In this document: one piece after another, positions 1-6,345 of the stretch | Layout: each line of letters begins with the position of its first letter | How positions within the stretch are numbered: the stretch's first letter is position 1 | Source of the DNA: Caldiserica bacterium UBA4822 | GTDB lineage: Bacteria > Caldisericota > Caldisericia > Cryosericales > Cryosericaceae | Length of the DNA: 6,345 bases | Direction: 5' to 3' | Assembly: GCA_002402295.1 (NCBI GenBank) | Contig: DHFO01000026.1 | Coordinates: 1 to 6,345 of the forward strand | Translations under genes and position numbers: made by a program | The notes under the pieces: model-generated | Told to the model about the DNA's origin: nothing | Database searches by the model: none | The model's input: the letters and a program-made list of their open reading frames with translations, nothing else

Positions 1-813
1 CAGAAGGCGGCCCCTTCTGTAGCGGCATTTGTTGTTCGGACTGACGGCGCAGTTGTGACAGCGTATCGTAGTGGGAAGGTCCTGATTCAGGGTCATCAGA
101 CCGACGGTGCAGTCCAGATGGTAGACCGTATCCTTAGCCAGGGCGAGAGGTGGGAGGTTAGAGAGGTTGTTTTCCCTGTTGTTGGGGCAGATGAATCCGG
201 AAAGGGCGACTTGTTCGGTCCTCTTGTCCTGGCGGCGTGCGTGGCTCGGAACGAACGCGAACGCGGTGAACTTGTAAAGGCGGGAGCGCGCGACTGCAAA
301 CTGATGTCAGACGAAGCCGTGCGGTCGGTCGCCGTCAGGCTCCGGGAAGTCACCCTGTGGAAGACGCGTGTCGTACTGCCCGCGGAGTATAATGCGCGGT
401 ACCAGCGCGTTCACAACGTCAATGTGTTGCTCAATGAGCTGTACCTTGAACTACTGGACGATATTGTGGGCAGGACGTTGGCACGGACCGTCATACTGGA
501 CAAGTACGGCGGACGGGCGGCGGGACTCTGGCCCGAACCACCTGCCTTTCAGTTCTTGGTTGAGACGCACGCGGAACGCTATCCTGAAGTTGCGGCGGCC
601 TCAGTGGTTGCAAGGGATGCGTTTCTCCAGGGGCTTGCCTCGCTAGGACGCATGGTCGGACTGGATGCCTTGCCCAAGGGTGCATCGATCGAGACACAGT
701 CGCTTCTTGCCAAGGTTGTTGCAGAGCACGGGACCGACGTCCTTTGGAACATTGCCAAAGTCAACTTCGCTCCAGTAAAACCGTTTCTCGGGAGCCTGTT
801 CCACGGTGCTTGA
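1..813 (+). CDS. rnhC: Ribonuclease HIII, 5' end cut off by window edge
   Basis: Endonuclease that cuts the RNA strand of RNA-DNA hybrids, acting in the cytoplasm on R-loops, primers and misincorporated ribonucleotides. The frame is open from base 1, giving 270 visible residues (numbered here from base 1). RNase HIII proteins are usually about 300 residues, so some 30-40 are missing. Residues 16-31 contain TAYRSGKVLIQG, the end of the N-terminal TBP-like substrate-binding domain that separates HIII from HII. The catalytic domain opens with GADESGKGD, with acidic residues D64 and E65. A third acidic residue is D167 in TVILDKYGG, and the ASVVARD motif carries D206. The usual RDSK motif reads RDCK (Cys99 for Ser). 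GTG at 55 is not the start, because it falls inside the TBP-like domain. ileS follows 88 bases downstream behind its own promoter candidate, so the two need not be an operon. The family call is firm; HIII over HII rests on the N-terminal domain and the DESGKGD form. Confidence 0.93.
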   Translation, partial: QKAAPSVAAFVVRTDGAVVTAYRSGKVLIQGHQTDGAVQMVDRILSQGERWEVREVVFPVVGADESGKGDLFGPLVLAACVARNERERGELVKAGARDCKLMSDEAVRSVAVRLREVTLWKTRVVLPAEYNARYQRVHNVNVLLNELYLELLDDIVGRTLARTVILDKYGGRAAGLWPEPPAFQFLVETHAERYPEVAAASVVARDAFLQGLASLGRMVGLDALPKGASIETQSLLAKVVAEHGTDVLWNIAKVNFAPVKPFLGSLFHGA

Positions 814-829
814 GCTCACTGTCTTCTGA

Positions 830-857
830 TTGACAACGTTTGCCGGGGACGTAGTAT
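830..857 (+). promoter_or_regulatory. Candidate sigma70-type promoter for ileS
   Basis: A perfect -35 box, TTGACA (830-835), is followed after 16 bases by TAGTAT (852-857). That matches TATAAT at four of six positions, including the first two and the last. Transcription would begin near 863-866, leaving a leader of about 37 bases before the ileS ATG. The site lies in the short gap after the RNase HIII stop codon and points towards ileS. The leader is too short for a T-box riboswitch, so no tRNA-sensing control is visible. The call rests on consensus match and position only. Confidence 0.55.
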
Positions 858-889
858 GAAAGGTGATTTCGACACCGAGACCTGCGACG

Positions 890-894
890 AGGAG
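890..894 (+). promoter_or_regulatory. Ribosome binding site of ileS
   Basis: AGGAG lies 7 bases before ATG 902. It decides the ileS start in favour of this ATG over the in-frame GTG at 863, which lies 39 bases upstream, has no good Shine-Dalgarno and sits at about the predicted transcription start. Confidence 0.8.
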
Positions 895-901
895 AAACCT
901 C

Positions 902-3900
902 ATGTTTAAGCCCGTACAGCCTGCAGACAAGATTGTCGAGCAGGAGGCAGCTACTATCGAGTTCTGGAAAGCCAACCATGTCTTTGAGCGTTCACTTCAG
1001 CTCAAGAGCGACAAGGAGCGATTTGTCTTCTTCGAAGGTCCTCCCACGGCCAATGGACGTCCTGGAGTACACCATGGCCTCGCACGTGTCTTCAAGGACA
1101 CCGTGCTGAGGTACAAGGCAGGAACAGGCTACTACGTTCCCCGCAAGGGAGGGTGGGACTGCCAGGGGCTGCCTGTCGAGATTGAGGTAGAAAAACGTCT
1201 TCATATCAGTGGCAAACAACAGATTGAGGAGTATGGCGTTGAGGCGTTCGTGCAGGAGTGCAAGAACAGTGTGTTCACGTACAAGGAGGAGTGGGAGCGA
1301 CTGACGGAGCGCATTGGTTTCTGGCTCGACACCGAACACGCATATGCCACGGATACCAACGACTACATCGAGTCAGAGTGGCATATCCTCAAGACATTCA
1401 GTGAACAGGGCTTGCTGTATCAGGGGCATAAGGTTGTTCCCTACTGTCCACGCTGTGGAACGGCGCTGTCTATGCATGAAGTAGCACAGGGGTATCGGAA
1501 GGTGCAGGAAGATACTATCTATGTGAAGTTTTTGCTCACGAGCGGAGACGTTGCGGGTGTGAAGGCGCTGGTCTGGACGACCACACCCTGGACCCTGCCA
1601 AGCAATGTTGGTCTGGCGGTTAACCCGGGCGTCGAGTACTCGGTGGTCGAGCTGGATGGAGAACGATACCTGATTGCCTCTGCACGCCTGTCAGCCGTAT
1701 TTGGACGCGACGCTCCACGGGTTCAGCTCATCCGCACCTATCGCGGAACTGAACTGGTAGGTGAGCGGTATCAGCCTCTATTTGACTTTGCGCGCGTTGG
1801 GGCAGAGGATGCTGCTCGCGGGTGGCGGATAGTAGCCGCGGACTTCGTTACCACGACTGACGGAACTGGGATTGTGCACCTGGCTCCCGCTTTTGGCGAG
1901 GACGACCTCGAAGTCGGCCTCAAGGAGGGTCTTCCCTTTGTACAGCTTGTGGACCTTGCGGGAAAGTTCACTTCGGAAGTCATTCCCTGGGCCGGCAGGG
2001 ATGCGAAGGGCAGCGACCCTGATATCCGCAGGCAGCTGAAGGTGGATGGCAAGCTGTTCAAGGTTGAGCGTATCGAACACGAGTACCCCTTCTGCTGGCG
2101 GTGTGATACCCCGCTGCTGTACTACGCCAAGGACTCCTGGTTCATTCGTACGACAGCGTTCAAGGACGAGATGGTGGCCAACAATCAGCAGATCACCTGG
2201 TACCCTGACCATATCAAGAACGGTCGCTTTGGAAACTGGCTGGACAACGTCAAGGACTGGGCACTGTCACGAGAGAGATACTGGGGAACCCCCCTTCCTA
2301 TCTGGGTGTGTAACTCTTGCGGGCACCAGCACGCTGTCGGTTCGATTGCCGAGCTCAACGCCATGGCGCTCAATCCCGATCCTGCAGTCGAGTTGCATCG
2401 CCCCTATGTAGACAGGATCGAGCTTCGGTGCCCCGAGTGCGGCGGTGTCATGCATCGCGTCCCGGAAGTCATCGATGTCTGGTTTGATTCTGGCTCGATG
2501 CCATACGCACAATGGCACTACCCTTTTGAGAACCAGGACGAGTTTGCCAGGATGTACCCGGCGGATTTTATCTCCGAGGGCATCGACCAGACACGCGGAT
2601 GGTTCTATACACTGCATGCGATTTCCACGGCGCTCAACAATCGCCCGGCCTTCAAGCGGTGTATGGTGCTGGAACTTGTGCTTGACGAACAAGGCCACAA
2701 AATGAGCAAGCACGTCGGCAATGTCATTGACCCTTGGTCGATTCTTGACAGTCAGGGAGCGGACGCGTTCCGCTGGTCCCTGTATGCCAGCACGCCACCA
2801 TGGTACCCCAGGCGTTTTGGCCCCAACGTTGTTGCAGATGCTCTCAAGAACTTTATCATTCCGCTGAGGAACGTGTATAGCTTCTTCGTGCTCTATGCCA
2901 ACATTGACTCTTTTGACCCCCATGCTGAACTGGTACCGGCGGGGGCCAGGCCGGAGCTCGACCGGTGGCTGTTGAGCAGGTTTCAGCTGCTCGTACAGGA
3001 AGTTCGCGCCAACATGGAAGCCTACGAGATTACGCCAGCTGCACGAAGTATCCAGGCATTCGTGGAGGACCTCAGCAACTGGTATGTTCGCCTCAGCAGG
3101 CGTCGTTTCTGGCGCAGCGAGAACGACGAGGACAAGCTCGCTGCGTATCAAACGCTCTATGCCGTGCTCGTTGGCCTCGCGCGTTTGTTGACGCCGTTCA
3201 CGCCGTTTCTTTCTGAGGAGATGTACCAGAATCTGGTACGCTCTGCTGACGAAAGCGCTCCACTGTCAGTTCACTTTCTCGATTTGCCATCGGTTGACGA
3301 GTCGCTCTGCGACGCGGTGCTCACGCGTGAGATGCAGAGTGTCATGGATGTTGTTTCACTGGGCAGGGCCGCTCGCAAGCAGGCGGGTGTCAAGACCAGA
3401 CAGCCGCTCGGGCGTGTGACGGTGTTCGTAGCGGGCTCGGAAGAGCGGCAGGCACTAACATCGCACAGAGAGATCATTGCTGACGAGTTGAATGTCAAGG
3501 ATGTCGAACTGGCTGCTCAGGCAACAGATATTGCCCAGTTTTCTCTCCGCCCGAATCTTCCGGTCCTCGGGAAACGTGCAGGCAAGGTGATTCCTGCCAT
3601 CCAGCAGGCGCTGGCCGCTGACTCTGCAAGAGTGTATGCTGACCTTCAGCAGGCGGGCAGAGCAGTCCTCGATATTGACGGTGCGGAGTTCACTGTGACC
3701 GATGAGGACGTTATCGCATCTGTGGCTGGTAGAGGGGGACTGTTTGCGGCATCCTCAGGGAGCATCGTCGTTGCCATTGACCCCGAGGTGACGCCAACTC
3801 TGCGAGCGGAGTGGTACGTTCGAGAAGTGGCGCACTTCGTCCAAGGCAGCCGCAAGGACCGGGGGTTGGCTGTCAACGACCACATCCGGCTGAGGCTAAC

Positions 3901-4063
3901 ATGCACCGGTCAGATGACTGCCACGGCTCTTGCGAGTGCCTCCGCCGACTTGGCACGTGAGGTGCTTGCCGATGCCGTCGAGGTAGTTAGTGGTGCCATC
4001 CCGGACGGGGCAGCAACGCTAGAGCTGGACGGTGAACAAGTCGGGTGTCAGATCTTCTCCTAG
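902..4063 (+). CDS. ileS: Isoleucyl-tRNA synthetase, type 2 (GVHH signature)
   Basis: Class I aminoacyl-tRNA synthetase that charges tRNA-Ile with isoleucine using ATP and edits mischarged valine; cytoplasmic. With ATG 902 the protein has 1053 residues, as expected for the long type-2 (IleRS2) form. The Rossmann fold begins around FFEGPPTANGRPGVHHGL (43-60). The class signature, normally HxGH, is G55-V56-H57-H58, and the second signature is KMSKH (600-604). The CP1 editing domain shows VWTTTPWTLPSN (224-235) and GTGIVHLAPAFGEDD (321-335). Cysteine pairs at 182/185, 398/401, 470/473 and 510/513 look like zinc-ribbon sites. WFDSGS (527-532) and EGIDQTRGWFYT (559-570) are standard family blocks, followed by the anticodon-binding helical domain from about 680 and a long C-terminal tRNA-binding extension. 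The type-2 sequence suggests natural tolerance of mupirocin. The gene ends 35 bases from a convergent gene. Confidence 0.97.
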   Translation: MFKPVQPADKIVEQEAATIEFWKANHVFERSLQLKSDKERFVFFEGPPTANGRPGVHHGLARVFKDTVLRYKAGTGYYVPRKGGWDCQGLPVEIEVEKRLHISGKQQIEEYGVEAFVQECKNSVFTYKEEWERLTERIGFWLDTEHAYATDTNDYIESEWHILKTFSEQGLLYQGHKVVPYCPRCGTALSMHEVAQGYRKVQEDTIYVKFLLTSGDVAGVKALVWTTTPWTLPSNVGLAVNPGVEYSVVELDGERYLIASARLSAVFGRDAPRVQLIRTYRGTELVGERYQPLFDFARVGAEDAARGWRIVAADFVTTTDGTGIVHLAPAFGEDDLEVGLKEGLPFVQLVDLAGKFTSEVIPWAGRDAKGSDPDIRRQLKVDGKLFKVERIEHEYPFCWRCDTPLLYYAKDSWFIRTTAFKDEMVANNQQITWYPDHIKNGRFGNWLDNVKDWALSRERYWGTPLPIWVCNSCGHQHAVGSIAELNAMALNPDPAVELHRPYVDRIELRCPECGGVMHRVPEVIDVWFDSGSMPYAQWHYPFENQDEFARMYPADFISEGIDQTRGWFYTLHAISTALNNRPAFKRCMVLELVLDEQGHKMSKHVGNVIDPWSILDSQGADAFRWSLYASTPPWYPRRFGPNVVADALKNFIIPLRNVYSFFVLYANIDSFDPHAELVPAGARPELDRWLLSRFQLLVQEVRANMEAYEITPAARSIQAFVEDLSNWYVRLSRRRFWRSENDEDKLAAYQTLYAVLVGLARLLTPFTPFLSEEMYQNLVRSADESAPLSVHFLDLPSVDESLCDAVLTREMQSVMDVVSLGRAARKQAGVKTRQPLGRVTVFVAGSEERQALTSHREIIADELNVKDVELAAQATDIAQFSLRPNLPVLGKRAGKVIPAIQQALAADSARVYADLQQAGRAVLDIDGAEFTVTDEDVIASVAGRGGLFAASSGSIVVAIDPEVTPTLRAEWYVREVAHFVQGSRKDRGLAVNDHIRLRLTCTGQMTATALASASADLAREVLADAVEVVSGAIPDGAATLELDGEQVGCQIFS

Positions 4064-4098
4064 GCAGGTGTAGGCGTCCCAGCCGCGACGTGATTCAC

Positions 4099-4932
4099 TC
4101 AGCACGACGTCTGACCTGACCGCCTCCGGAATGATACCAGCTCAGTGATGGTGGGGTGATCGCCGCATACTGGACACGCGGGATTACGTTCCAGGGGAAC
4201 GGTATCAAAACGGTTGCCTTCCCCGTCCATGAGCAGGAGCCTCCCAGCCATCCAGTCGCCCGCATGCACGATGTACTTGATGACGTTCTGGGCTACGATG
4301 GACCCGATGATGACGGGAGTAGTTCCAATGATACCGCGAGCCCGTTCCTGGCGTGCTATGGACGCTGACGGGGGCTTTGGATAAAGACATCGGAAACAGG
4401 CGGTCTCTCGCGGCAGGACGGTCAGCGCCATACCATGGAAGGCGCTGACGGCACCAATGAACAAGGGTTTTCCAAACAGCACGCAGGCATCGGAAATCAG
4501 GTACCGGGTCTCGTAGTTGTCGGAGGCGTCGACAACCATGTTGTATGCGCTCATGATGTCGTACGCAATGTCGGCGTTCAGACGCGTAGGATACACTTCG
4601 ATGCGAATCTCGGGGTTCAGGCTAACCAGCTTGTCGCGTGCGGCGAGTGCTTTCGGTTGTCCGATGTCTGCCATTACGTACAAAAACTGCCTGTTGAGGT
4701 TGGTCACATCTACCACGTCACCGTCGACAACTCCAATGGTGCCGACGCCTGCGCCAGCAAGACACGACAGGATTGATGAGCCGAGACCGCCTGCGCCCAC
4801 CACGAGAACAGATGCTTCTTCAAGCCTGTGCTGGCCCTGCGTTCCGATCTGTTTCATCCACAGTTGCCGCGTGTATCGGCGCGATACAGGGTCGCTCGAG
4901 GTAGTTGCGTGTCGTCGCGATGATGCAGTCAC
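4099..4932 (-). CDS. ThiF/MoeB/HesA-family E1-like adenylyltransferase
   Basis: Soluble E1-like enzyme. The family adenylates the C-terminal glycine of small ubiquitin-fold sulfur carriers (ThiS, MoaD) or other peptides, using ATP. GTG 4932 gives 277 residues; it has GAGGAGG 7 bases upstream and overlaps the previous stop as GTGA. Upstream in-frame Met codons (up to 4995) lie within the neighbouring gene and are not needed. After a Ser/Thr/Arg-rich N-terminus, the domain starts at RRYTRQ (18-23). The nucleotide loop is GAGGLG (46-51); D70, N80 and R81 (NLNRQF) and VDASDN (134-139) complete the ATP site. Zinc cysteines are C179/C182 and C253/C256. The cysteine normally found in the crossover loop (as in SCAEAG-type motifs) is absent: residues 183-205 contain none. 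The protein ends in Cys277. No sulfur carrier or rhodanese domain is visible, so thiamin, molybdopterin or another role cannot be told apart. The family is sure; the subfamily is not. Confidence 0.92.
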   Translation of the reverse strand: MTASSRRHATTSSDPVSRRYTRQLWMKQIGTQGQHRLEEASVLVVGAGGLGSSILSCLAGAGVGTIGVVDGDVVDVTNLNRQFLYVMADIGQPKALAARDKLVSLNPEIRIEVYPTRLNADIAYDIMSAYNMVVDASDNYETRYLISDACVLFGKPLFIGAVSAFHGMALTVLPRETACFRCLYPKPPSASIARQERARGIIGTTPVIIGSIVAQNVIKYIVHAGDWMAGRLLLMDGEGNRFDTVPLERNPACPVCGDHPTITELVSFRRRSGQTSC

Positions 4933-6302
4933 GGTGTTGCCTCCTCTGGAACAAACAGGGTATGTGAGCCGAAAGGTAGGCTGCATGGCAGCCACGCCCG
5001 CGCCAGCTCGGTCATCGTCGCGGCGTCGAGAACCAGAAGGAAGGAGCGCCCGGCAGCAGCATCCAGTACAACATCTAACAGCCAGCCGGTTCCCTCTGGG
5101 CTCGTGCTGGATGCAGGAACAAACACGGGTGCACCAGGATAGCAGTTATCGGAGTACCACACCATGCGTTCGCCAGGGCCGGAAGTGGACTGGCACAGGA
5201 TCATGCAGGGTTCCCCTGCCTTCCTTGGAACCACGTTGTACAGGACGGTATGCCGCGACATGGATGTACGGGGATCGATAGCAGAGAAGGCACCTGCTGG
5301 ACACTTCAGAGGGGTACATGTTACTACTCCATGCACTATGTCGATGGCAAGACGTGTGGGCTGTGGTGCCGGAAAGGGGCCACGAGGCATTCCGTCTCGA
5401 TCCAGGGAAAGTGACCTGAGGATGGCTGGATCGGCAAATGCTGCAAGATCGACAAACACAGCGTCGCGGTCTTCCCACGCGCCGATATGGTGCAGGGCGA
5501 ACAGCGCACGCGTGTTCAGCACTCTGACGAGCTCGCCTGTTGTGCGGTTGACCAGCAGAATGCGTGTTCCTTTACTCGCATCCCAAGTGTAGTCACTCAG
5601 CTCAGGACGATGTTTGAACCTGAAAGAGGTGGCGCGTACGGTGAACGGTCCTTCGATGAGCACAATCCAATGCGGAGTGGCGCTGAAAGAATGCATCCAT
5701 GCGGGATGAGAACACGGAATAGAGCACACGCGCCGCGGAGTTCCAGAGCGGTCTGTTGACTGAAGGACATAGCCAGCCTCGTCTCCGTTGCAAAGGAACA
5801 GGTCCAAGCGTTCGCCAGTGGCGAAGTCGGTGACCGGATGAGGCGAGACCGCATAGCAGGACGTGGCCAAGGACCGATGTCCTGCGCCAACAGTGGCAAG
5901 TGTCGCCGCATCCACAGTGGTGCTTTGCCCGGAACCATCGAGGACTTCGACACCTCCAGTTGCCAGTACAACATTGAAACCTGAACCGTGGCCAGGCACG
6001 CGCCTCATCCAGGCGGGACCTCGCTTGCTTACGAGGGCCTGTACGTAGGCGTCAGTCGCGACGTACTGGTTGCTGAATTGTAGGCCGTTGCAGGACACCC
6101 GTACCGCGGTGAGCATTGGAAAGCCATCCAGCCAGTGTTGGACAGTGGCCGCTTCGCTACTGAATCGCCCCGGCCCAATGCCATACAGAGTTCCTCTGAG
6201 AGAAGGGGGGACTGTCCCCTCTGGGCGAAGAGCGGCACGCGAAAACTCCTCAAGAAGTGGGGAGAACCCGACGGCATAGGCAGGCGGACGCAGTGAATTC
6301 AC
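4929..6302 (-). CDS. Carotenoid oxygenase (RPE65/CCD family), atypical
   Basis: Member of the iron-dependent carotenoid cleavage dioxygenase family, seven-bladed propellers that split carotenoid, apocarotenoid or stilbene double bonds with O2. From GTG 6302 it has 457 residues, a normal family length, with no signal peptide or membrane segment. Family blocks in order: PPSLRGTLYGIGPG (32-45), HWLDGFPML (56-64), SPHPVTD (153-159), MHSFSAT (203-209) with EGPF (217-220), HHIGAWED (271-278), YPGAPVFVPA (388-397) and LPFGSHTLF (442-450). The likely iron ligands H155, H204, H271 and H447 are all present and spaced as in the family. The second-shell glutamates expected at about 122, 338 and 391 read Asp, Ala and Ala. 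GTG 6302 has no Shine-Dalgarno, and the frame stays open to the right edge, so a longer N-terminus is possible. However, homology begins only a few residues in, and the GTGA at 6299-6302 suggests coupling to an upstream gene. Substrate unknown; a non-cleaving or altered enzyme is possible. Confidence 0.88.
   Translation of the reverse strand: MNSLRPPAYAVGFSPLLEEFSRAALRPEGTVPPSLRGTLYGIGPGRFSSEAATVQHWLDGFPMLTAVRVSCNGLQFSNQYVATDAYVQALVSKRGPAWMRRVPGHGSGFNVVLATGGVEVLDGSGQSTTVDAATLATVGAGHRSLATSCYAVSPHPVTDFATGERLDLFLCNGDEAGYVLQSTDRSGTPRRVCSIPCSHPAWMHSFSATPHWIVLIEGPFTVRATSFRFKHRPELSDYTWDASKGTRILLVNRTTGELVRVLNTRALFALHHIGAWEDRDAVFVDLAAFADPAILRSLSLDRDGMPRGPFPAPQPTRLAIDIVHGVVTCTPLKCPAGAFSAIDPRTSMSRHTVLYNVVPRKAGEPCMILCQSTSGPGERMVWYSDNCYPGAPVFVPASSTSPEGTGWLLDVVLDAAAGRSFLLVLDAATMTELARAWLPCSLPFGSHTLFVPEEATP
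4940..4946 (-). promoter_or_regulatory. Ribosome binding site of the E1-like gene
   Basis: GAGGAGG (read on the - strand) lies inside the last codons of the oxygenase gene, 7 bases before GTG 4932. It fixes the start of the E1-like gene. With the 4-base stop/start overlap (4929-4932), it points to translation coupled to the upstream gene. Confidence 0.85.
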
Positions 6303-6345
6303 AGTGGAGGGGTGCAGACGACGCCAAACGAAAACACAGTGGCGG
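6299..6345 (-). CDS. Possible 3' end of an upstream gene (partial)
   Basis: On the - strand, the frame ending at TGA (6299-6301) is open from the window edge for 14 codons and closes in GTGA, overlapping the oxygenase GTG by 4 bases. The visible residues end in VVCTPPL. The same GTGA arrangement joins the oxygenase to the E1-like gene. An open frame of 14 codons is expected often by chance, and nothing in the peptide is recognisable, so this is a suggestion only. If there is no such gene, these bases are leader sequence of the oxygenase gene. Confidence 0.25.
   Translation of the reverse strand, partial: ATVFSFGVVCTPPL

Noticed and set aside
55..57. GTG as the start of the RNase HIII gene
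   Set aside because: The frame is open back to base 1, and the residues around this codon belong to the N-terminal TBP-like domain, so it is internal to a gene starting outside the window.
814..901. T-box or other riboswitch before ileS
   Set aside because: The gap is only 88 bases, the predicted leader about 37, and no T-box sequence or terminator hairpin is present.
2267..3151. Long open frame on the - strand inside ileS
   Set aside because: It is wholly antisense to well-conserved IleRS sequence, shows no recognisable motif, and is explained by G+C-rich codon structure.
4087..4111. Inverted repeat GACGT/ACGTC as a shared terminator
   Set aside because: Five base pairs around a 15-base loop with no T-run on either side is too weak to call.
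4932..4995. Longer start (ATG 4995) for the E1-like gene
   Set aside because: It would add 21 residues encoded within the oxygenase gene, with no family match; GTG 4932 has the Shine-Dalgarno and the stop/start overlap.
4517..5281. Open frame of about 250 codons on the + strand across both - strand genes
   Set aside because: It crosses the junction of two confidently identified genes and translates to Arg/Ser/Thr/Pro-rich sequence typical of an antisense shadow.

Overview
The window looks bacterial. Genes are densely packed and G+C-rich by eye, purine-rich Shine-Dalgarno sequences precede two starts, GTG starts are used, and one candidate sigma70-type promoter is visible. The phylum cannot be fixed from this sequence. 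A bacterial RNase HIII next to a class-2 (eukaryote/archaeon-like) isoleucyl-tRNA synthetase fits several deep-branching or thermophile-related lineages, but that is only a hint.

The left two thirds read on the + strand. The first gene (1-813) is an RNase HIII cut by the left edge of the window. After an 88-base gap holding a promoter candidate (830-857) and a ribosome binding site comes a complete type-2 IleRS, ileS (902-4063). Its class I signature, normally HxGH, reads GVHH. This swapped form is linked to very high mupirocin resistance in IleRS2 enzymes.

The right third reads on the - strand and converges on ileS with a gap of only 35 bases and no clear terminator. A carotenoid-oxygenase (RPE65/CCD) family gene (6302-4929) is followed, with a 4-base GTGA overlap and a strong Shine-Dalgarno, by a ThiF/MoeB/HesA-type E1-like adenylyltransferase (4932-4099). 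The oxygenase keeps the four iron-binding histidines, but the second-shell glutamates appear replaced (one by Asp, two by Ala). The E1-like protein keeps its ATP site and zinc cysteines but lacks the cysteine usual in the crossover loop. An identical GTGA junction at the start of the oxygenase gene hints at a third gene upstream, beyond the right edge.

The two + strand genes are housekeeping (removal of RNA from DNA, and tRNA charging). The - strand pair is accessory. Its tight translational coupling suggests the two proteins serve one process, but no substrate, sulfur-carrier protein or carotenoid-synthesis gene is visible here to say which. No tRNA, rRNA, CRISPR array, insertion sequence or long repeat was seen, and no gene-free stretch exceeds 100 bases.
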